A stretch of DNA of 62,162 nucleotides from Selenomonadales bacterium (GCA_029975165.1 JARKPR010000093.1:1-62162); one strand, 5' to 3'. Positions 1 to 8,032 are shown, counted from the first letter of the stretch. The notes: generated by a model from the sequence alone, not told the origin. Numbers and translations are program-made.

Positions 1-654
1 TCGCCCCGCAGCCTCGCCGCCGCCGGGCGGGAAATCCAGGCCTGCCTGGAGGCCGGCGACCTCGACGCCGCCAGGGCCAAAGTGGGCTGGATAGTCGGCC
101 GCGACACCGGCAGCCTGGACAGCGCCGAAGTCACCCGCGCCACCGTCGAAACGGTGGCCGAGAACATCACCGACGGCATCGTCGCACCCCTGTTCTACGC
201 CGCTCTCGGCGGCGCGCCGCTCGCCATCCTCTACCGGGCCGTCAACACCCTCGACTCCATGGTCGGCTACAAAAACGACAAATACCGCGACTTCGGCCTG
301 GCAGCCGCCAGGACCGACGACGCGTTCAACTACATCCCCGCCCGCATCACCGGGCTGCTCGTCGTAATCGCCGCCTTCCTCCTCCGCTACGACGCCGGCG
401 GCGCCCTGCGCGCCATCCGGCGGGACGCGGCCAGGCACCCCAGTCCCAACAGCGGCATCCCCGAGGCCGGCGTCGCCGGCGCCCTCGGCGTCAGGCTCGG
501 CGGCCTCAACTACTACGGCGGCGTACCCTCGCTGCGGGCCACCATGGGAGAGGGGCGGCAGCCGCTCGCCCCCGGCCACATCGCCGGCGCGGTGCGGATG
601 ATGTACGCCGTCACCGCCCTGTTCGCCGCCGTCGTCACCGTGCTCATAGTATAG
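1..654 (+). CDS. cbiB: Adenosylcobinamide-phosphate synthase CbiB, 3' part (5' end outside window)
   Basis: The frame is open from base 1, so the gene is cut by the window edge. The visible 217 residues hold the typical CbiB core: a D-T-x-x-L-D segment, the E-x-x-x-E-N-x-x-D-G motif, the L-Y-R-x-x-N-T-L-D-x-M-x-G-Y block and a membrane segment near the C-terminus. CbiB is the membrane enzyme that joins the aminopropanol arm to adenosylcobyric acid, giving adenosylcobinamide (phosphate). It is followed 22 bp later by cobS, and the next four genes belong to the same branch of cobalamin nucleotide-loop assembly, so an operon is likely. An ATG at 82 is internal, not the start. Confidence 0.93.
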   Translation, partial: SPRSLAAAGREIQACLEAGDLDAARAKVGWIVGRDTGSLDSAEVTRATVETVAENITDGIVAPLFYAALGGAPLAILYRAVNTLDSMVGYKNDKYRDFGLAAARTDDAFNYIPARITGLLVVIAAFLLRYDAGGALRAIRRDAARHPSPNSGIPEAGVAGALGVRLGGLNYYGGVPSLRATMGEGRQPLAPGHIAGAVRMMYAVTALFAAVVTVLIV

Positions 655-676
655 AACAAGCAGGAGGTGGCGCCTG

Positions 677-1456
677 ATGATAAACTTTCTTACCGCCCTG
701 CAGTTCCTCACCCGCATCAAGCTCACCGACCAGAACGAAGTCACCCCCGCCGCCTTCGGCGCCTCCGTCCGCTACTTCCCCCTCGTCGGCGCGCTCATCG
801 GCGCCATCCTGGCCGCCGCCTGCCACCTCGCCGCGCCCGTCCTGTCCGTCCACTCCCTCGCGGTCGTCCTCGTCATCCTCGAATTCGTCCTCACCGGCGG
901 CCTCCACTACGACGGCCTAATGGACAGCGCCGACGGCCTCATGTCCGGCCGGTCCCGTGAACGGAAACTCGAAATAATGAAAGACAGCCGCGTGGGAGCC
1001 TACGGCGTCGTCGTTTTCGTCTTCCTCGTTCTGGCAAAGTTCTCCTTTCTCCTCGACCTTCTCGGAGACACCGCCAGCCCCCTGGCCGCCCTCTTCGCCA
1101 TGCCCGTCCTCGGGCGCTTCGCCATGGTCGTCGCCATCACCGCCTTCCCTTACGCCCGCCCGGAAGGGATCGGCAAAGCCTTCGCCGACCTCGCCGGCTA
1201 CCGGTCCCTGCTCATCGCCGGCACCCTCGTCCTCGTCCTCGTCGCCCCCCTCGGCCTTACCGCCCTGGCCGCCCTGGCCGCCGCCATCCTGGGCGCCGCC
1301 GCCGTCGGCAGCTACGCCACCCGCCACCTCGGCGGCCTCACCGGCGACATCTACGGCGCCGTCACCGAAATCACCGAAACACTCGTCCTCGTCACCTTCG
1401 TCATCGCCCGCGACTGGAGCGCCATCTTGAACAGAGAATGGTTCAACTTCTATTAA
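677..1456 (+). CDS. cobS: Adenosylcobinamide-GDP ribazoletransferase CobS
   Basis: This 259-residue integral membrane protein carries the CobS signature G-G-L-H-Y-D-G-L-M-D-S-A-D-G-L at about residues 74-88 and M-K-D-S-R-x-G-A-Y-G at 101-110, followed by several hydrophobic helices. CobS condenses alpha-ribazole (phosphate) with adenosylcobinamide-GDP at the membrane, the last step of the nucleotide loop. An AGGAGG ribosome site lies at 662-667 and the start is ATG. Length is normal for the family. It sits between cbiB and a kinase for the aminopropanol-arm precursor, consistent with a cobalamin operon. Confidence 0.95.
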   Translation: MINFLTALQFLTRIKLTDQNEVTPAAFGASVRYFPLVGALIGAILAAACHLAAPVLSVHSLAVVLVILEFVLTGGLHYDGLMDSADGLMSGRSRERKLEIMKDSRVGAYGVVVFVFLVLAKFSFLLDLLGDTASPLAALFAMPVLGRFAMVVAITAFPYARPEGIGKAFADLAGYRSLLIAGTLVLVLVAPLGLTALAALAAAILGAAAVGSYATRHLGGLTGDIYGAVTEITETLVLVTFVIARDWSAILNREWFNFY

Positions 1457-1497
1457 ACTTCCGGCCGCCGCGGCGGCCGGCTCAGGGGAATAATTCC

Positions 1498-2379
1498 ATG
1501 ATCCAGGCCACCGTCCGCGCGCCCGGCTCGTGCGGCGAACTCGTCCAAGGCACCATGGACGGCGACAACTTCCTCATCACCTGCCCGGTCGACATCTTCA
1601 GCGCCGTCACCGTCACCCCCGGCGACCGCCCTTCCGCCGCCGGCGAAAAAACCGTCGCCGCCGTCCGCCGCACCTGGGAGCGCCTCGGCGTCGCCGCCGG
1701 CCCCTTCGCCGTCGGCGTCAGCTCCGCCCTGCCCCAGGGCAAGGGCATGGCCTCGTCCAGCGCCGACATCAGCGCCGCCTGCCAGGCCGCCGCCCTCGCC
1801 GCCGGGCACGCCCTCACCGCCGACGACATCGCCGACATCGCCCTCGCCATCGAGCCCACCGACGCTATCTTCTACCCCGGCATCGTCATGTTCGACCATG
1901 TCCGCGGCCGCACCCGCCGGCACCTCGGCGATCCGCCGCCCATGAGCATCCTCATCTTCGACGCCGGCGGCAGCGTCGACACCCTCGAATTCAACCGCCG
2001 TCCCGGCCTGGCCGCCCTCAACGCCGCCAAAGAAAAAGAAGTCCGCCAGGCCGTCGACCTCCTCAGCCGCGGCCTGGCCGCCGGCGACTGCGCCCTCATC
2101 GGCCGGGCCGCCACCATCAGCGCCCTCGCCAACCAGGCCATCCTCCCCAAGCCCGCGCTGCCCGCCGTCGCCGCCGTCGCCGCCCGCCACGGGGCCGTAG
2201 GCGTCAACACCGCCCACAGCGGCACCGTCATCGGCGTCCTCTTCTCCGGCCGGCCCGACCCGGCCGTCGCCGATACCTGCCGGGCGGCCGTCGTCCGCGC
2301 CTGTCCCGAGCTCCGGTTTCTTCAACTGGCCCGCCTCATCCCCGGCGGGCTTATCCTGCCCGGGGAGGGAACACTATGA
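1498..2379 (+). CDS. PduX-like GHMP kinase (probable L-threonine kinase, cobalamin side-chain)
   Basis: This is a GHMP-superfamily kinase of 293 residues. The ATP-binding P-Q-G-K-G-M-A-S-S-S-A-D motif is at residues 79-90, and the N-terminal A-P-G-S-C-G-E-L-V-Q-G block is characteristic of the PduX branch. PduX phosphorylates L-threonine to threonine phosphate, which CobD then decarboxylates to aminopropanol phosphate. The next gene is cobD, overlapping by four bases (ATGA), which supports this assignment. I chose the ATG at 1498 because homologous sequence begins there; an ATG at 1438 lies inside cobS. The substrate is inferred from family and context. Confidence 0.85.
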   Translation: MIQATVRAPGSCGELVQGTMDGDNFLITCPVDIFSAVTVTPGDRPSAAGEKTVAAVRRTWERLGVAAGPFAVGVSSALPQGKGMASSSADISAACQAAALAAGHALTADDIADIALAIEPTDAIFYPGIVMFDHVRGRTRRHLGDPPPMSILIFDAGGSVDTLEFNRRPGLAALNAAKEKEVRQAVDLLSRGLAAGDCALIGRAATISALANQAILPKPALPAVAAVAARHGAVGVNTAHSGTVIGVLFSGRPDPAVADTCRAAVVRACPELRFLQLARLIPGGLILPGEGTL

Positions 2380-3476
2380 CCACCGCCGACATAAACGAAC
2401 ACGGCGGCAACATCCACGCCGCCGCCCGCCTCACCGGCGCCGCCCCCGAAGAACTGCTCGACTTCAGCGCCAACATCAACCCCCTCGGCCTGCCGCCCGC
2501 CGTCCCGGCCGCCATTTGCGCCGCCCTCGCCGGCGTCGTCCATTACCCCGACGCGGCCGCCGCCGCCCTCAAAACGGCCATCGGCCGCCGCTACCGCGTG
2601 CCCACGGAACTCATCACCTGCGGCAACGGCGCCGCCGAACTCCTCTACATCCTCTGCCACATGCGCCGCCCCGGCCGCGTCCTGCTCGCCGCCCCCACCT
2701 TCAGCGAATACGAGCGGGCCGCCCGCGCCGCCGGCGCCGCCATCGACAGGCTTCCCCTCGCCGCCGGCGACGGCTTTGCCCTCGACCCCGCCGCCTTCGC
2801 CGCCCGCCTGCCCGCCGCCGGCATCGCCTTCCTCTGCAATCCCAACAACCCCACCGGCCGCCTCGTCCCCCGCCCCGGCATCGAAGAAATTCTCGCCACC
2901 GCCGCCCGCCGGGACACCTGGGTCGTCGTCGACGAATCCTTCCTCGACTTCCTGCCCGACGCCGCCGGCCGCACCTGCCGGCCGCTGCTCGGCGCCTACC
3001 CCAACCTCGTCATCCTTCAGTCGCTCACCAAATTCTACGCCATCCCCGGCCTGCGCCTCGGCTTCCTGCTGGCCGAACCGGCCATCGGCGCCCTGCTCGA
3101 CCGCGGCAAAGACCCCTGGAACGTCAACACCCTCGCCCAGGCCGCCGGCGTCGCCGCCCTCGCCGACGACGCCTACCGCGCCGCCAGCATCGCCGCCGTC
3201 GCCGCCGCCCGCGAAGAATTCGCCCGCGGCCTCGCCGCCCTGCCCGGCGTCGCCGTCTTCCCCGCCTGCGCCAACTTCCTCCTCCTGCGCCTCCCCTCCG
3301 GCCACACCGCCCCCGCGTTGCGGCAGGCCATGCTGCGGGCCGGCATCCTCATCCGCGACTGCAGCAACTACCCCGGGCTCTCCGCGGACTACATCCGCCT
3401 GGCCGTGAAACTGCCCGACCAGAACGGCCGCGTCCTGGCCGCCCTGCGCATCATTCTCGAAGGTGGTAACACATGA
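2376..3476 (+). CDS. cobD: L-threonine-O-3-phosphate decarboxylase CobD
   Basis: This is a fold-type I PLP enzyme of 366 residues. Visible motifs are N-P-N-N-P-T-G at 155-161, D-E-S-F at 186-189 and the Schiff-base lysine in S-L-T-K-F-Y (Lys219), with the phosphate-binding Arg in G-L-R-L-G-F (about 227). The N-terminal H-G-G-N and F-S-A-N-I-N-P motifs are typical of CobD rather than histidinol-phosphate aminotransferase. It makes (R)-1-amino-2-propanol phosphate for the corrin ring. The ATG overlaps the kinase stop and its own stop overlaps cobC (ATGA), so translation is probably coupled across all three genes. Confidence 0.93.
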   Translation: MTTADINEHGGNIHAAARLTGAAPEELLDFSANINPLGLPPAVPAAICAALAGVVHYPDAAAAALKTAIGRRYRVPTELITCGNGAAELLYILCHMRRPGRVLLAAPTFSEYERAARAAGAAIDRLPLAAGDGFALDPAAFAARLPAAGIAFLCNPNNPTGRLVPRPGIEEILATAARRDTWVVVDESFLDFLPDAAGRTCRPLLGAYPNLVILQSLTKFYAIPGLRLGFLLAEPAIGALLDRGKDPWNVNTLAQAAGVAALADDAYRAASIAAVAAAREEFARGLAALPGVAVFPACANFLLLRLPSGHTAPALRQAMLRAGILIRDCSNYPGLSADYIRLAVKLPDQNGRVLAALRIILEGGNT

Positions 3477-4081
3477 CCAAAATCATCCTCGTCCGCCATG
3501 GCGAAACCGTCTGGAACAAAGAACTCAAATACCAGGGCCACACCGACACCGCCCTCTCCGACGAGGGCTTGCGCCAGGCCCACCTCGTCGCCGCCCGCCT
3601 CGCGCGCGAAAATATCGCCGCCGTCTACGCCAGCGACCTGAGCCGCGCCGTCATCACCGCCGAAACCATCGCCGCCCGCCACGGCCTGCCGGTCACCAGC
3701 CTCGCCGCGCTCCGCGAAATCCAGTTCGGCGACTGGGAAGGCCTCACCTACGAAGGCATCAGCGCCAACTGGCCGGAAGAATACAGCCAGCTCTACACCC
3801 GCACTGACGAAGTCCGCATCCCCGGCGGCGAAACCTTCCGCGAGCTCAAGGAACGGGCTGCCGGCGCCGTCGCCGGCCTCGTCGCCCGCCACCCCGGCGA
3901 AACCGTAGCCGTCGTCTCCCACGGCGGCACCATCCGCGCCGTCATCTGCGCCGCCCTCGACATCCACCTCAACCACGTCTGGGACATCCGCCAGGACAAC
4001 ACCGCCGTCAACATCCTCGAATACCACAAGCAGCGGACCATCCTCACCCTCCTCAACGACACCCACCACCTGCGGCCGTGA
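3473..4081 (+). CDS. cobC: Alpha-ribazole phosphatase, histidine phosphatase family (CobC-like)
   Basis: The 202-residue protein has the phosphoglycerate-mutase-type R-H-G-E motif at 8-11 (phospho-acceptor His9), D-L-S-R-A near 55-59 and the second catalytic His150 in V-V-S-H-G-G. It belongs to the broad histidine-phosphatase family. The CobC role, removing phosphate from alpha-ribazole phosphate or cobalamin phosphate, is inferred from its place at the end of the cobalamin operon and its overlap with cobD. The overlap leaves a ribosome site inside the cobD end (AAGGTGG). Confidence 0.85.
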   Translation: MTKIILVRHGETVWNKELKYQGHTDTALSDEGLRQAHLVAARLARENIAAVYASDLSRAVITAETIAARHGLPVTSLAALREIQFGDWEGLTYEGISANWPEEYSQLYTRTDEVRIPGGETFRELKERAAGAVAGLVARHPGETVAVVSHGGTIRAVICAALDIHLNHVWDIRQDNTAVNILEYHKQRTILTLLNDTHHLRP

Positions 4082-4131
4082 ACATCACGGAATTTTCCGC
4101 CGTCCGGCGAACGAAAGCGTAACTTGACGGC

Positions 4132-4160
4132 TTGCATCCGTTGTCGAGTTTTATCATAAT
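4132..4160 (+). promoter_or_regulatory. Putative sigma-70 promoter for the XRE regulator gene
   Basis: TTGCAT at 4132-4137 and CATAAT at 4155-4160 are separated by 17 bp, in a locally AT-rich stretch just upstream of the regulator gene. A TATAAT at 4160-4165 overlaps but is not well spaced from a -35. Confidence 0.5.
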
Positions 4161-4196
4161 ATAATATGTGCCAATAAAACAAAGCGCGGTGGTTAG

Positions 4197-4523
4197 ATGA
4201 TCATTGGACAAAGGATTCGGCGACTGCGCAAAGCCAGGAAGCTGACCCTCGAAGAGCTGGCGCGCACGACCGCCCTGTCGCAGCCCTTTCTCAGCCAGAT
4301 AGAGCGCGACATCAAAAACCCTTCCGTCGAAACCCTCTCCCGCATCTGCGACGCCCTCGGCGTCACCCTGGCCGAATTCTTCTCGTCCGGGAGCCTGCAG
4401 CCCGACGCCGACCGCCTGGCTCTCGTCGCGCGGCGCCTCACCGCCCAGCAGCGCGAGCTCCTGGCCCGTTTCCTCGAGCAGATGGCGGTTGCAGCGGAAG
4501 ACGACAAACCTGGTTTCGCCTGA
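4197..4523 (+). CDS. XRE-family helix-turn-helix regulator (SinR-like, small)
   Basis: The 108-residue protein has an N-terminal HTH_3 domain at about residues 4-60. Its recognition segment S-Q-P-F-L-S-Q-I-E-R-D-I-K-N-P-S is typical of XRE repressors, followed by a short basic/hydrophobic tail. It is a cytoplasmic DNA-binding protein. It has its own apparent promoter and a rho-independent terminator right after the stop, so it is monocistronic. The target is unknown; the divergence from the YeeE genes downstream (convergent) gives no clue. The GTGG box just before the ATG is a weak ribosome site. Confidence 0.85.
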   Translation: MIIGQRIRRLRKARKLTLEELARTTALSQPFLSQIERDIKNPSVETLSRICDALGVTLAEFFSSGSLQPDADRLALVARRLTAQQRELLARFLEQMAVAAEDDKPGFA

Positions 4524-4530
4524 ACAAAAA

Positions 4531-4563
4531 AAGAATCCGGCTGTCAAGCCGGGTTCTTTTTTT
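4531..4563. terminator. Rho-independent terminator (bidirectional)
   Basis: AAGAA-CCGGCT and AGCCGG-TTCTT arms flank a GTCA loop and are followed by a run of seven T. The mirrored A-run lets it also serve the minus-strand yeeE-type gene that ends at 4567. Confidence 0.85.
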
Positions 4564-4566
4564 GTC

Positions 4567-5136
4567 CTACTCTGCGTCCGTATGCTTATGCAGCGTCAGC
4601 GCCGGCCGGGCCGCCTCGAACCTCTCCAACTGCCGGAAAAAGAGCAGCGTCAGCACCACCACGGCGCCGATAACCGGCCAATGGTTCACCCCCAGCGCCT
4701 GGGGCAGCGTTATCCGGCCGAAATCGCCCCACGTCAGCACCGTAACCTTCAGCACGGGATAAGCCTCGGCATACAGGCCCGCCCCCACCAGCATCCCGAG
4801 GACGGCCCACACCGCATCCAGCCGGCCTTCGCCCACAGCCGCCACCGCCGTTCCCGGGCAATAACCCGCCAACCCCCAGCCGAAGCCGAAGATCAGCCCG
4901 CCGATCACCACGCCGCCCAGCACCGTCGGCTTTACCGCCAACTTCACCAGCCCCAGGTCGTACAGCAGGTACACCCCGACCATCGCCACCACCACATGGG
5001 ACAACATGAACTTCACGATCGTGAAATCGGCCAGGCGCAACGCGCCAAGCTGCTTGTCGTAGCGGAGCACCCGCCCCTTCTGCAGGCAAAAACCGAACAA
5101 AATCCCGGTAACGAACCCGTAAATAAGCTCCGTCAT
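4567..5136 (-). CDS. YeeE/YedE-family membrane subunit (second half, Cys form)
   Basis: This hydrophobic 189-residue protein has about five membrane segments and the family motif G-L-A-G-Y-C-P-G-T-A-V near residues 88-98. YeeE/YedE proteins transport thiosulfate or other sulfur (or selenium) compounds through conserved Cys residues. Here the usual fused two-repeat protein is split in two subunits; this is the second half. The ATG at 5136 overlaps the upstream gene's stop by the pattern ATGA and has a GGAGG site about 8 bp upstream. The substrate is not determinable from the sequence. Confidence 0.85.
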   Translation of the reverse strand: MTELIYGFVTGILFGFCLQKGRVLRYDKQLGALRLADFTIVKFMLSHVVVAMVGVYLLYDLGLVKLAVKPTVLGGVVIGGLIFGFGWGLAGYCPGTAVAAVGEGRLDAVWAVLGMLVGAGLYAEAYPVLKVTVLTWGDFGRITLPQALGVNHWPVIGAVVVLTLLFFRQLERFEAARPALTLHKHTDAE

Positions 5137-5651
5137 CCGCCGCCGCCTCCCCTGTAAACAATGCGGGCCATGATCAGGCCGCCGATGAAAAAGCAAACCA
5201 GAGCGACATAACCGCTGACCGCCAGCTGAAGCGAACCGCTCAGCCCATGCCCGCTCGGTCAGCCGTCGGCCAGGCGAGCGCCGAACATCGCCACCACGCC
5301 GCCGCAGAAAGCCGCCACGCCCCGGCGCCACCCGGAAGGACCGAACCGTTGCCGCCACATCTCCGGCACCGTCCGCCACCTGAACTCGCCCGCCGTGTAC
5401 GCGGCGACGAACGCCCCCGCGAAAATGCCGGCCATGAGCAGCCACTGCCAATCGAACCCCGGGACCTCGCGCAGGAAATACTCCATCCGCGCCACCCGCT
5501 CGGCGCCTGCCAGCTGCTCGAGCATGCCGGCCGTGCGCACGAAAGTCGTCGACGCGCCGAGATACTTGCCGGCCGCCCACACCGACGCAATCGAAACAAG
5601 GCCGCTCAGCGCCCCTGCCAGATACGGATTCCAGCCCTTGCCCTCCGTCAT
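5133..5651 (-). CDS. YeeE/YedE-family membrane subunit, probable selenoprotein (in-frame TGA = Sec131)
   Basis: From the ATG at 5651 (strong AAAGGAGG site upstream) the frame encodes 130 residues of a YeeE/YedE half-protein and reaches TGA at 5261-5259. Reading on, it continues in frame with P-S-G-H-G-L-S-G-S-L-Q-L-A-V, the conserved family block, then a final hydrophobic helix. It stops at 5133, overlapping the ATG of the partner gene. In relatives the TGA position is Cys in G-G-C-x-S-G-H-G. A hairpin fitting a bacterial SECIS follows the TGA. The full product is 172 residues. A nonsense mutation or sequencing error is the alternative, but the perfect downstream frame and overlap argue against it. 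Confidence 0.8.
5225..5244 (-). promoter_or_regulatory. Candidate bacterial SECIS hairpin downstream of the in-frame TGA
   Basis: On the minus strand, GCTGA-GCG pairs with CGC-(T)-TCAGC around a GTT loop, giving an 8-bp stem with one bulged U. The loop begins 22 nt after the TGA and its first base is G. Bacterial SECIS elements place a small apical loop with an early G about 16-37 nt after UGA, so position and shape fit. SelB binding is inferred. Confidence 0.65.
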
Positions 5652-5826
5652 GCCATCGCCTCCTTTACCACCGTGATACTAAATCTTATGCACCCGCCGG
5701 CCGTTATGCCGCCCTGGGGGCCGCCGTCGGGCAAATAATTGCCGGCCGGGCCGCATTACGTAGTCTTCATACCCGCCGGCGCATATGATAAAAGAGAATA
5801 AAGTGCCCCGGCAAGGAGGAAAACCG

Positions 5827-6096
5827 ATGCCAAAACGCGCCCTGCTCCGGCAGACGACGCCGATAACCCCGATAACCCCGACAACGCCGATAACCACCAT
5901 CGCCACGGTCCCCACCGAAGCCTTCAGCCCCATCATCCCCACCGAAGTCTTCGTCGAGCTAAACCCCGAGCTCGTGCAGTTCTACGAGCAGGAATACCTG
6001 CCCGGGATGTACCCGGAGTACCAAGGCTACAAATACCAAAGCTGGAGCTGCTTCCCGCGCCGCTTCTGCATGCCGCGGCCGTGCACCCCCATATGA
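5827..6096 (+). CDS. Small Pro/Thr-repeat, Tyr-rich protein of unknown function
   Basis: This 89-residue product is not recognised. It has a basic start, a T-P-I-T-P-I-T-P-T-T-P-I-T-T repeat at about residues 10-23, then two P-T-E-x-F segments. The tail is rich in Tyr, Cys and aromatic residues (E-Q-E-Y-L-P-G-M-Y-P-E-Y-Q-G-Y-K-Y). A perfect AAGGAGG site at 5814-5820 fixes the start at ATG 5827. Composition resembles small spore-coat or exosporium proteins of Firmicutes. CATATGATA at 5782-5790 resembles a sigma-K -10 box (CATAnnnTA), but no matching -35 was found. The coat role is only a guess. Confidence 0.7.
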   Translation: MPKRALLRQTTPITPITPTTPITTIATVPTEAFSPIIPTEVFVELNPELVQFYEQEYLPGMYPEYQGYKYQSWSCFPRRFCMPRPCTPI

Positions 6097-6125
6097 GGGA
6101 AAATTCGTCCCGCGACTGGCTTTCC

Positions 6126-6153
6126 CGGTCCCGCTTGCGGGGCCGCTTTTTTT
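6126..6153 (+). terminator. Rho-independent terminator after the small Tyr-rich gene
   Basis: A 9-bp stem (CGGTCCCGC / GCGGGGCCG, one G-T pair) with a TT loop is followed by CTTTTTTT. Confidence 0.8.
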
Positions 6154-6259
6154 CGGCGAAAATCATACATCCCCGCCGGCCGGCATATCTTTCCTAATAT
6201 AGCGCCGCCGCCGGCGGAACGGCGGCGGTCCGGCGAAGCGTCCGAGGGGAGGGTTGACC

Positions 6260-6955
6260 TTGCACCGCAGGCCATGGGGCGTATTCCTCGCCATCGGGGC
6301 GCTGGCCGTCCTGCTCGCCAGCGGCCACGTCCTTCAAGAACACAGCCCGGCTGTCAAAAACGCGCCTGTCAGCCGCAGGATTATCGCCCTCACCTTCGAC
6401 GACGGGCCCGATCCCCTTACCACCCCGGCGCTGCTCAAGGCGCTGGCGGCGAAAAACGTGCCGGCCACCTTCTTCCTCCTCGGCCAAAACGCCGCCCGCC
6501 ACCCCGACCTCGTCCGCGCCGTCGCCGCCGGCGGCCACGAGCTCGCCAGCCACGGCCACCGCCACCGCTTTCCCAACAAACTCCCCCTCTATGAACTCTT
6601 CGCCGACTTGACCCAGGCCGAAGAAGCCATAGCCGTCGCCGGCGAGCGGCCCACGCTCTACCGGCCGCCCGGCGGCGGCTACAACGACGCCATGGTCGAC
6701 GCCCTCGCCCGGCGCGGCTACACTACCGTCCTATGGTCGGTCGACCCGCGCGACTGGGAACGGCGCGGCGCGGCGCAGATCGCCGTCACCGTCGTGAGCC
6801 GGGCCTCTCCCGGCGCCATCGTCCTCCTGCATGAAGGCGAGTGCGCGGCCAATACCCCCGAAGCGGTCGGCATGATCGTCGACCGCCTGCGCGCGGAAGG
6901 CTACGAATTCGTTACCGTCGGCGAACTGCTCCGCCACCGGGAAACGATAAAATGA
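6260..6955 (+). CDS. Secreted NodB-domain polysaccharide deacetylase
   Basis: The protein is 231 residues. A single N-terminal hydrophobic segment (about 7-22) acts as signal or anchor, followed by a NodB domain: metal-binding T-F-D-D-G-P-D at 45-51, S-H-G-H-R-H at 97-102, and R-P-P-G-G-G near 135-140. Such enzymes remove N-acetyl groups from peptidoglycan or chitin-like glycans outside the membrane. The start is non-ATG. TTG at 6260 lies 6 bp after GGGGAGGG and is preferred, while TTG 6254 abuts the ribosome site. It stands ahead of a D,D-carboxypeptidase, suggesting cell-wall maturation. Confidence 0.88.
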   Translation: MHRRPWGVFLAIGALAVLLASGHVLQEHSPAVKNAPVSRRIIALTFDDGPDPLTTPALLKALAAKNVPATFFLLGQNAARHPDLVRAVAAGGHELASHGHRHRFPNKLPLYELFADLTQAEEAIAVAGERPTLYRPPGGGYNDAMVDALARRGYTTVLWSVDPRDWERRGAAQIAVTVVSRASPGAIVLLHEGECAANTPEAVGMIVDRLRAEGYEFVTVGELLRHRETIK

Positions 6956-7065
6956 CGAACCCGCCGCACCCGGCCCGCGCGCCCGCATTTTCCCGCCGCC
7001 GGCAGCAGGAAATACCGGCCGTGGTCCGAATATTATTGTTAACTGAAGCCGCTGGAGGTCGTCTT

Positions 7066-7893
7066 ATGCGCCGCCGTCTCATACCAGCCGTCCTGATCCT
7101 TGTCCTCGCCTTCCACGCCGCAGTCCTGGCCGCGCCGCGGGCGCCCAAAGTGGACGCCGAAGCGGCCGTGCTCATGGTCGCCGGCACCCAGCGGATACTG
7201 TACGCCATCAACCCCGACGCCATCATGTACCCCGCCAGCACCACCAAAATCATCACCGCCCTCACCGCCCTCGAAAAGGGCAAAGCCGACGCCGTCGTCA
7301 CCGTCAGCAGCAACTCCGTCGCCTGCGAAGGCTCCAGCCTCGAGCTTCAGGCCGGCGACCGCCTCCGCCTCCGCGACCTCCTGTACGGGATGATGCTCGT
7401 CTCCGGCAACGACGCCGCCGAAGCGGTGGCCGAACACATCGCCGGCTCCGTGCCGGCCTTCGTCGCCCTCATGAACGCCAAAGCCAATGAACTCGGCGCC
7501 GCCAACACCCATTTTTCCAACCCCCACGGCCTGCCCGACCCCACCAACCACTACACCACCGCCAACGACCTCGCCCGCATCACCGCCCGGGCCATGCAGA
7601 ACCCCGAATTCCGCAAAATCGTCGCCACCGGCGACTACTCCGTTCCCCTGCTAAACCGTCCGCCCCTCCGAATCAGCAACTCCAACAAACTCCTCAAATC
7701 CTACCCCGGCGCCAACGGCGTCAAAACCGGCTACACCGAGGCGGCCGGCGACTGCCTCGTGGCCGCGGCCTCGCGTGGCGGCGTCCAGCTCGTCGTCGTC
7801 CTGCTCAACGACGACGAGCGGTGGACGGACGCGGCCAACCTACTGGACTACGGCTTCGCCGTGGCCGCTACCTCTACGGGGGCAAGCCGCTGA
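7066..7893 (+). CDS. D-alanyl-D-alanine carboxypeptidase (DacF/PBP5 type)
   Basis: This is a low-molecular-mass penicillin-binding protein of 275 residues with an N-terminal signal peptide (cleavage probably after A-L-A-A near residue 23). All three active-site motifs are present: S58-T-T-K61, S112-G-N114 and K219-T-G221. It removes the terminal D-Ala from peptidoglycan stem peptides outside the membrane. The protein is shorter than classical DacA/DacF because it lacks a clear C-terminal beta domain and amphipathic anchor. A GGAGG site at 7054-7058 supports ATG 7066. A terminator follows. Confidence 0.92.
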   Translation: MRRRLIPAVLILVLAFHAAVLAAPRAPKVDAEAAVLMVAGTQRILYAINPDAIMYPASTTKIITALTALEKGKADAVVTVSSNSVACEGSSLELQAGDRLRLRDLLYGMMLVSGNDAAEAVAEHIAGSVPAFVALMNAKANELGAANTHFSNPHGLPDPTNHYTTANDLARITARAMQNPEFRKIVATGDYSVPLLNRPPLRISNSNKLLKSYPGANGVKTGYTEAAGDCLVAAASRGGVQLVVVLLNDDERWTDAANLLDYGFAVAATSTGASR

Positions 7894-7911
7894 AAAATAC
7901 ATACGAAATCA

Positions 7912-7936
7912 GCGGGCGGAAAAATCGCCCGCTTTT
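7912..7936 (+). terminator. Rho-independent terminator after the D,D-carboxypeptidase gene
   Basis: GCGGGCG at 7912-7918 and CGCCCGC at 7926-7932 form a 7-bp GC stem around GAAAAAT, followed by TTTT. Confidence 0.75.
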
Positions 7937-8032
7937 CTCTTGCCAATTATTACTTTCCGGCCGGAGAAAAGGAAAGCACCCTCCCGGTGTCAAATTATGT
8001 GGAATAAACGTCACGGAAGGGTGGGGGAGAGC

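Noticed and set aside
917-1327. Long minus-strand ORFs opposite the cobalamin and dcw genes
   Set aside because: They are Gly/Asp/Glu-rich shadows caused by extreme C-ending codon bias on the plus strand.
1530-2375. N-terminal extension of CobD reading through the PduX-like gene
   Set aside because: The extension is Arg/Pro-rich antisense-like sequence in another frame of a conserved kinase gene; CobD homology starts at 2376.
5259-5261. Simple nonsense mutation or frameshift splitting the first YeeE-type gene
   Set aside because: The frame after TGA is intact to a stop that overlaps the next ATG, keeps family motifs and has a SECIS-like hairpin; no frameshift is needed.
4567-5580. Single fused 337-residue protein on minus covering both YeeE-type genes
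   Set aside because: Its first part is Arg-rich sequence in the wrong frame of the upstream subunit; the real second subunit starts at 5136.
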